Shown: in pieces, positions 59,308 through 64,000 of the stretch
Layout: every line of letters begins with the position of its first letter
How positions within the stretch are numbered: the first letter of the stretch is position 1
Origin: SM23-73-3 sp964580215
GTDB lineage: Bacteria > Zixibacteria > MSB-5A5 > SM1-73
NCBI GenBank assembly: GCA_964580215.1
Contig: CAZOJT010000007.1
Coordinates: 32,976 to 96,975 of the forward strand
Length of the DNA: 64,000 nt
Reading direction: 5' to 3'
The notes under the pieces: model-generated
The model's input: the letters and a program-made list of their open reading frames with translations, nothing else
The model's database searches: none
What the model was told of the DNA's origin: nothing
Made by a program: the position numbers and the translations under genes

Positions 59308-59420
59308 AAAATGTAAAAAGCAAAATGCAAAATTACAATTCAAAATTTAAAATTGTTATCGCAAGTTCATTTTTGAATTTTAAATTGCAATTTTGAGTTT
59401 TTCGTTTTGCATTTTGAATT
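59308..59420. repeat. AAAATTCAAA-type AT-rich repeat, right of the epimerase gene
   Basis: Same sequence type and orientation as 58722-58891, including TTTTTGAATTTTAAATTGC and CGTTTTGCATTTTGAATTT. It may be the flank of a duplication containing the epimerase gene. Confidence 0.7.
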
Positions 59421-59439
59421 TCGGCGGAGCCGAACGATC

Positions 59440-60537
59440 ATGGGCATATTCGAGTTAATGGAAAAGCACGGGCATGAGGAGGTTCTGTTCTGCTATAATA
59501 AGCCCACCCAGTTGAAGGCGATAATTGCCATCCATAACAGCACCTTAGGCAATGCGGTGGGAGGATGCAGGCTGTGGAGATATGAATCGGAGGAAGAGGC
59601 GCTGGTGGATGCTTTGACATTGTCCCGCATAATGACCTATCAGTCAGCAGTAGCAGATTCCGACACCGGTGGCGGAAAGGCGGTTTTGTGCAAGGACCTT
59701 GAAGGGGATACCGATGAAGCCTACTTTCGGGCTCTGGGAAGATTCGTTGAAGGATTGAAAGGAAGATTCATAACCTATCCAGATCTGGGCACAGATACTC
59801 AGGACATGAAATACATAAAGAGGGAAACTTCATATGTTCTTCCCTATGAGTCCCCTACCGGCATCAAGGCAGAAAGCGCTGATTTAACTGCCCACGGAGT
59901 TTACTGGGGAATGAAAGCATGTGTGAAGGAAATATATGGGATCTCTTCACTAGACGGATTGACCATTGCCATTCAAGGGGTGGGAAGTGTTGGTAAAAGG
60001 TTAGTCGATTGCTTAAAGAACGAAAAGGTAAAACTTTTAGTTACCGATCTAAACTACGATTCCATAAAGGACGTGCAGGATAAATATCCGGACACCCAAG
60101 TGCTAAGGCCGGACGAGATTCTCTCCAGCGAATGTGATATTCTCTCTCCCTGTGCGTTGGGACCAGTGATAACCCAGAAGAACATCTCTCAGCTTAAATG
60201 CAAGATAATTGCCGGAGCGGCATATGACATCGTGGAGGATGTGAAACTATGTAACCAGCTCTTTGAGATGGGGATATTATATGCTCCTGATTTTGTGATC
60301 AACGCGGGAGAGTTATTCTTAACTGAGGATGCATTGAAGGTGCTCTCTAAACAGGAAGCACTGGATTCGGTTAAAAAGATATACAACATAATGGCTAAGG
60401 TAATCGCCATCTCCAAAAAGGACAACATCTCTCCCTATGAGGCGGCTTGCAAGATGGCAGAGGAGAGAATCAAAAGAGTAGGGGCGGTGAAAAGTATATT
60501 AACCCATAGTTACTTTTGGGGGAGAAGAAAACCGTAA
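59440..60537 (+). CDS. ldh: Leucine-dehydrogenase-like amino acid dehydrogenase
   Basis: 365 residues from ATG 59440 (an upstream in-frame extension is repeat-derived). Glu/Leu/Phe/Val dehydrogenase family: VGGCRLWRY, SDTGGGKAVLCKD with the catalytic Lys, and NAD site IAIQGVGSVGKRL. It deaminates branched-chain amino acids to 2-oxo acids. Length and motifs favour leucine over glutamate dehydrogenase. It links to butyrate kinase and the methylmalonyl set in amino acid breakdown. Confidence 0.87.
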   Translation: MGIFELMEKHGHEEVLFCYNKPTQLKAIIAIHNSTLGNAVGGCRLWRYESEEEALVDALTLSRIMTYQSAVADSDTGGGKAVLCKDLEGDTDEAYFRALGRFVEGLKGRFITYPDLGTDTQDMKYIKRETSYVLPYESPTGIKAESADLTAHGVYWGMKACVKEIYGISSLDGLTIAIQGVGSVGKRLVDCLKNEKVKLLVTDLNYDSIKDVQDKYPDTQVLRPDEILSSECDILSPCALGPVITQKNISQLKCKIIAGAAYDIVEDVKLCNQLFEMGILYAPDFVINAGELFLTEDALKVLSKQEALDSVKKIYNIMAKVIAISKKDNISPYEAACKMAEERIKRVGAVKSILTHSYFWGRRKP

Positions 60538-60648
60538 GATGGTTCTTTTTGTCAAGCAGTTCTGTGGACATGCTTGACCTACAAAACTGAGATTCTTCGC
60601 TTCGCTCAGAATGACGACTGCATTAGTTCGAATTTTACTTTGACGCTG

Positions 60649-60710
60649 TGGCAATTCCTATGCCGAAGCAAAGACAAAAAGCATCTGCATTTCTAATGCC
60701 GATGCATCAT
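60649..60710. repeat. Cruciform repeat family, copy E
   Basis: GGCAATTCCTATGCCGAAGC, then GCATCTGCATTTCTAATGCC and GATGCATCA. It lies 28 bp before the butyrate kinase gene. Confidence 0.7.
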
Positions 60711-60737
60711 GAGTATTGAACAACATCAAGAAAAGTA

Positions 60738-61835
60738 ATGAGGGATAACAAAAAGTTCAGAATCTTGGTCATCAATCCAGGCTCTACCTCCACCAAGATC
60801 GCGGTGTTTGAGGATGAGACCGAGGTTTTCTCCCGCAACATCAATCACAGTAAGCTGGAGCTGGAGCCTTTTGCCCGGGTTTGGGATCAATACGAGTTCC
60901 GAAAGAAGCTGATCAAGGAAGCTTTAGAGGATGCCAAACTCAAGCCAGAAAAGCTTTCTGCGGTGGTGGGAAGGGGAGGGCTTTTTCGACCAGTGGTAAG
61001 CGGGACCTATCGAGTAAATGAGTTGATGATCGAGGATGGGCGCAATGCTTATGGTGGAGAGCATCCCTCCAATCTGGGTGCGGTTTTGGCTTTTGGCATC
61101 GGCTGGGATTATCATATTCCCTCCTTTATCGTAGATCCTCCATCCGTGGATGAATTCGAGCCTATGGCCAGATATTCGGGACTGCCGGAGTTTCCCCGAA
61201 GAAGTCTGTTTCATGCCCTAAATGTTAAAGCCACTGCCCGGCTGGCCGCTTCTGATCTAAAGAAAAGGCTTGATCAGATCAATCTGATCGTCACCCATCT
61301 GGGAGGAGGAATATCCGTTGCCGCCATCTGCAAGGGGAAGGTGATCGACGCCAACAATGCCTTAGACAGCGGACCCTTCACTCCCGAAAGAACAGGTAAC
61401 CTTCCCATGTTTGAGTTTGCTGAATGGTGCTTCTCCGGGAAGGCTACCATTGATCAGGTAAAGAAAAGATTGGTGGGCGGTGGAGGGCTGGTGGCTTATC
61501 TTGACACTAATAGTTGTAAAGAAGTGGAGAAGATGATCCAGGAGGGGAACAAAGAAGCTCAGCGAGTCTATGACTCCATGATCTATCAGATTGCCTGCGA
61601 GATCGGCAGTCGGGCAGTAGCCTTAAAAGGAAAGGTGGATGCTATTGTTCTAACCGGAGGATTGGCACATTCAAACTACGTGGTGGATAAATTAAAAAAG
61701 TGGGTGGGGTTTCTGTCTAAGATTTTGGTCTATCCCGGAGAGGATGAGATGAAAGCCTTAGCCTTAGGCGCTCTGCGGGTGCTTAGGGGAGAAGAGAAGG
61801 CAAAAACCTATCCAGAGATTGTTAAGGATGAGTAG
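60738..61835 (+). CDS. buk: Butyrate (branched-chain fatty acid) kinase
   Basis: 365 residues, acetate-kinase fold. Marks: LVINPGSTSTKIAVFEDE (phosphate-binding), VVGRGGLFRPV, HALNVKATAR, LIVTHLGGGISVAA, and AIVLTGGLAHSNYVV. It forms ATP from acyl phosphate. The neighbouring leucine dehydrogenase suggests isobutyrate/isovalerate formation from amino acids; the usual partner ptb is not in the window. Start: ATG 60738. Confidence 0.92.
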   Translation: MRDNKKFRILVINPGSTSTKIAVFEDETEVFSRNINHSKLELEPFARVWDQYEFRKKLIKEALEDAKLKPEKLSAVVGRGGLFRPVVSGTYRVNELMIEDGRNAYGGEHPSNLGAVLAFGIGWDYHIPSFIVDPPSVDEFEPMARYSGLPEFPRRSLFHALNVKATARLAASDLKKRLDQINLIVTHLGGGISVAAICKGKVIDANNALDSGPFTPERTGNLPMFEFAEWCFSGKATIDQVKKRLVGGGGLVAYLDTNSCKEVEKMIQEGNKEAQRVYDSMIYQIACEIGSRAVALKGKVDAIVLTGGLAHSNYVVDKLKKWVGFLSKILVYPGEDEMKALALGALRVLRGEEKAKTYPEIVKDE

Positions 61836-62232
61836 CAGACACCGCAAACTTGTTTTAAGAAAAGGTAACCGCACCCTTCAGGGGGCGAGAAAATGCGCCC
61901 TGCTAAAAGCGGGGCGACTACCGAAAATATTTTCATTTGGAGAGATGGCAAGTTGACTGTTGTTGCGGGGTACCCTTCGGCCTGCGCCCTCAGGGCAAGC
62001 TCTTACCCTGCAACAGTTATGGTTCGGGGTGAGGGTTCATCCTGAAGGGACTCACCCTGAGGGGCACTCCGAACCAACCCAGTTTTAAACGGAGTGTAGC
62101 CGCACCCTTCAGGGTGCGATGAGCGTACGCAGTTCGTAGGGCGGACACCCTTGCCCGCCAGAGTTTGTGCGGGGCTGGGAACCCCGCCTACGAGTGGAAA
62201 AATATTTTCTTGAATGAGGGAAGAAATTGAAG
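61836..62232. other. Intergenic region with two large inverted repeats
   Basis: ACTGTTGTTGCGGGGTA faces TACCCTGCAACAGT (61956-62017) and GGTTCGGGGTGAG faces CTC...CACTCCGAACC (62021-62075). A GTAGCCGCACCC hairpin follows at 62097. No gene is visible. Confidence 0.65.
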
Positions 62233-62946
62233 ATGGAAAACAATCACCAGCCCATAATTGAAGCTTTACTTTTCGCTTCGGAGAAGCCTTTGTCTGCCGA
62301 GCAAATTCAGGCGGTCATAAAAGATATTACCTCCGAGCAGATTGAACAGGCAATAGGCTCACTGAATGAAAGATACTTATCTGCCGGACACAGCTTTGCC
62401 ATAAAAAAGGTGGGCAAAGGTTACCGTATGTATACCCTTCCTGATTTTGCTCCCTGGGTAAAAGCTTTGTTTTCACATAACAGAAGAGAAAGGCTTTCCC
62501 CTCAGGCGCTGGAGGTTCTCTCCATCGTGGCTTATAAACAACCCATTGTAAGATCGGAGATCGATCGCTTAAGAGGGGTCAACAGTGAAGGTCCCCTGTT
62601 TACTTTGCTGGATCGTAAGCTCATCACCATCGTGGGGAGAAAGCCCGCTCCGGGAAGACCCCTTTTGTATGGCACCACTCAGGAGTTTTTAACCCACTTT
62701 GGTCTGAATGATCTGGATGATCTTCCCAAGATGGAGGAGTTAGAGATGATCCTTAAAAGAAAGGAGCCTCCTTCCTTCACTGAAAGTATGTCCGCAGGAT
62801 CCATAGGATTTGAGAAGATAACGGAGGAAAAGATAGAGAAAGAAGACAAGCAACTTTCGGAAAAAAGTGAGGACAAAGCAGAAATCCCTGTGCAAGTTCC
62901 TCCGGAAAGTTCTCCTCAGGTTTCTTCAGAAGATGAGACTGAATAA
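62233..62946 (+). CDS. scpB: Segregation and condensation protein B
   Basis: 237 residues from ATG 62233. Winged-helix pair: IIEALLFASEKPLSAEQI and LSPQALEVLSIVAYKQPIVR, then EIDRLRGVNSEGPLFTLLDR and GRKPAPGRPLLYGTT. It joins ScpA and SMC in chromosome organisation. scpA is not in the window. The acidic C-terminal tail (about 180-237) contains an 18-base repeat (62791-62808) also found at 1226. It overlaps the next gene by 14 bases. Confidence 0.92.
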   Translation: MENNHQPIIEALLFASEKPLSAEQIQAVIKDITSEQIEQAIGSLNERYLSAGHSFAIKKVGKGYRMYTLPDFAPWVKALFSHNRRERLSPQALEVLSIVAYKQPIVRSEIDRLRGVNSEGPLFTLLDRKLITIVGRKPAPGRPLLYGTTQEFLTHFGLNDLDDLPKMEELEMILKRKEPPSFTESMSAGSIGFEKITEEKIEKEDKQLSEKSEDKAEIPVQVPPESSPQVSSEDETE

Positions 62947-63649
62947 ATTCTTAGCCCGCTCAGGCGTCTGCTCCCGACGAAAGGCGGACCTTTTGATTCA
63001 GTCCGGCAGGATAGCTGTCAATGGCATCACGGTGAAAAAGTTAGGGATTTTGGTTGACGAGAGAACCGATGAAGTTACAGTCGATGGCAAAAAGGTCTCC
63101 ATTCAAGAAAAACTCATATATATCCTCTTAAACAAACCCAAAGGTTATCTTACCACAGTCAAAGACAGTTTTCACCGTCCCACGGTTTTGGATCTTTTGG
63201 GAAAGGACAAAAAAGTTTTCCCGGTGGGGAGATTAGATCAGGATACCGAGGGAGTTCTTCTTTTAACCAATGACGGAGAGTTAGCTTACCGTTTAACCCA
63301 TCCAAAATTCCAGATCGAAAAGACCTATCTGGTCATCGTTAAGGGAAAGATAGATCAAAAGATTCTAAGAAAATTCAAGCAGGGAATAAGATTGGAGGAG
63401 GATGTCGTTGCCCGGGGTGAAGGAAAGACCATTAAAAAAGATGAAGAAGAATCTAAGTTTGAACTGAGATTAAAGGAAGGCAGAAAAAGAGAGATAAAGA
63501 GAATGTGTCAGATGGCGGGCTTTCCGGTGATCGATCTGAAACGCACCAAGTTTGCCTACCTCACCGCAAGGGGTTTGAAGAAGGGGCAGTGGAGATATCT
63601 GACAGAAAGAGAGATTGTGCGTCTTAAAAAGATGGTGGGACTTTGGTAG
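62933..63649 (+). CDS. rluB: Large-subunit rRNA pseudouridine synthase, RluB/RsuA family
   Basis: 238 residues from ATG 62933 (an in-frame ATG at 62867 lies inside scpB). An N-terminal S4 domain (MRLNKFLARSGVCSRRKADLL) is followed by the RsuA catalytic domain; the active Asp is in VGRLDQDTEGVLLLTND (about residue 102). The family isomerises a uridine in 23S rRNA (RluB) or 16S rRNA (RsuA); the scpA-scpB-rluB order favours RluB. Start overlap with scpB implies coupling. Confidence 0.9.
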   Translation: MRLNKFLARSGVCSRRKADLLIQSGRIAVNGITVKKLGILVDERTDEVTVDGKKVSIQEKLIYILLNKPKGYLTTVKDSFHRPTVLDLLGKDKKVFPVGRLDQDTEGVLLLTNDGELAYRLTHPKFQIEKTYLVIVKGKIDQKILRKFKQGIRLEEDVVARGEGKTIKKDEEESKFELRLKEGRKREIKRMCQMAGFPVIDLKRTKFAYLTARGLKKGQWRYLTEREIVRLKKMVGLW

Positions 63650-63656
63650 GTCCGAA

Positions 63657-64000
63657 ATGTCCTTCAGGACTTTCGGACAAACAAAGATGTCGGATAGTCC
63701 CGCCAAAGGTGGGAGGGGAGACGGAGACCCGTCTGGGACTGTTTTTGTGGACTCCTTCACTGTCCCAGCGAATGCCTCTTGGGATTCTATTGTGCCGGTA
63801 ATAAGATTGGAGAAGAGTGCGGATGAATATTATCGGCAATTAGAAACGGAGGAGAAGAAGGAACAGAGAGCATATGGTTCAGAAGGGTCTGCCTCAGGTA
63901 TGCACCATCCGGTGCCTACCTCCGATGGAGAGGTTAATCGGAATTTTGGGTTTAATGGAAGTTTCGTGTTGGTAAAAAGGTTAGATTTAGTTGATAATAT
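63657..64000 (+). CDS. Open frame running off the window, partial
   Basis: A frame from ATG 63657 stays open for 114 codons to the edge. The first about 35 codons are hairpin repeats (CCCGCCAAAGGTGGGA; ACGGAGACCCGTCTGGGA, also at 50143). The rest reads FTVPANASWDSIVPVIRLEK, SADEYYRQLETEEKKEQRAY ... FNGSFVLVKRLDLVDN, which looks like protein. The real start may be a later GTG (63762 or 63792). No family recognised. An 8-base gap after rluB would allow cotranscription. Confidence 0.4.
   Translation, partial: MSFRTFGQTKMSDSPAKGGRGDGDPSGTVFVDSFTVPANASWDSIVPVIRLEKSADEYYRQLETEEKKEQRAYGSEGSASGMHHPVPTSDGEVNRNFGFNGSFVLVKRLDLVDN

Overview
This 64 kb window looks like chromosome from an uncultured Gram-negative bacterium. 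It carries most of a lipid A pathway (lpxC-fabZ, lpxA, lpxB, a waaA-lpxK fusion) and a secreted cohesin-like/dockerin protein. Intergenic DNA is unusually rich in short palindromic repeats. Gene fusions, dockerin type and repeat load suggest a candidate phylum of the Zixibacteria/FCB kind; that placement is inference, because no rRNA or tRNA gene is present.

Layout. 0-7.5 kb: the 5' end of a radical SAM gene (amrS, minus strand), leuD, a two-gene stretch with integron-cassette features, a catalase, rlmD and a terpenoid-cyclase-like repeat protein. 7.6-12.7 kb: a sigma-54-type regulator with a TPR sensor, a small secreted protein upstream in the same operon, and a divergent dockerin protein. 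13.1-29.9 kb, all minus strand: purL, a tetraheme cytochrome c, then the lipid A cluster running into nadB and guaA, interrupted by a nucleotide cyclase gene. 30.2-38.7 kb: an accessory block with a nitrilase-fold three-gene operon, a Ski2-like helicase fused to a winged helix, a tiny lysine-rich protein, a Nudix hydrolase and a membrane methyltransferase.

40-62 kb: catabolic genes for propionate and branched-chain amino acids: acyl-CoA dehydrogenase, three acyl-CoA carboxylase subunits, methylmalonyl-CoA mutase (catalytic subunit), methylmalonyl-CoA epimerase, a leucine-dehydrogenase-like enzyme and butyrate kinase. Two accessory blocks split this series. One (41.4-45.5 kb) has a GHKL-ATPase/DUF3883 protein, an unknown protein, and a PIN toxin gene broken by a short hairpin insertion, with its antitoxin. 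The other (50.9-57.0 kb) has a zinc-ribbon membrane protein, an MNT/HEPN toxin-antitoxin pair, and a restriction-modification-like operon of Vsr, C5-methyltransferase and a MORC/MutL-like ATPase with a nuclease-like tail. Partial copies of the 3' end of the biotin carrier gene lie beside these blocks, suggesting repeated insertion or duplication there. The window closes with scpB, an rluB-type pseudouridine synthase and an open frame running off the edge.

The strongest candidates for something undescribed are the nitrilase operon with an operator-like inverted repeat in its promoter, the helicase-winged-helix gene with a 14-bp palindrome in its promoter spacer, the integrase-less cassette pair, and the cruciform repeats that bracket accessory genes.
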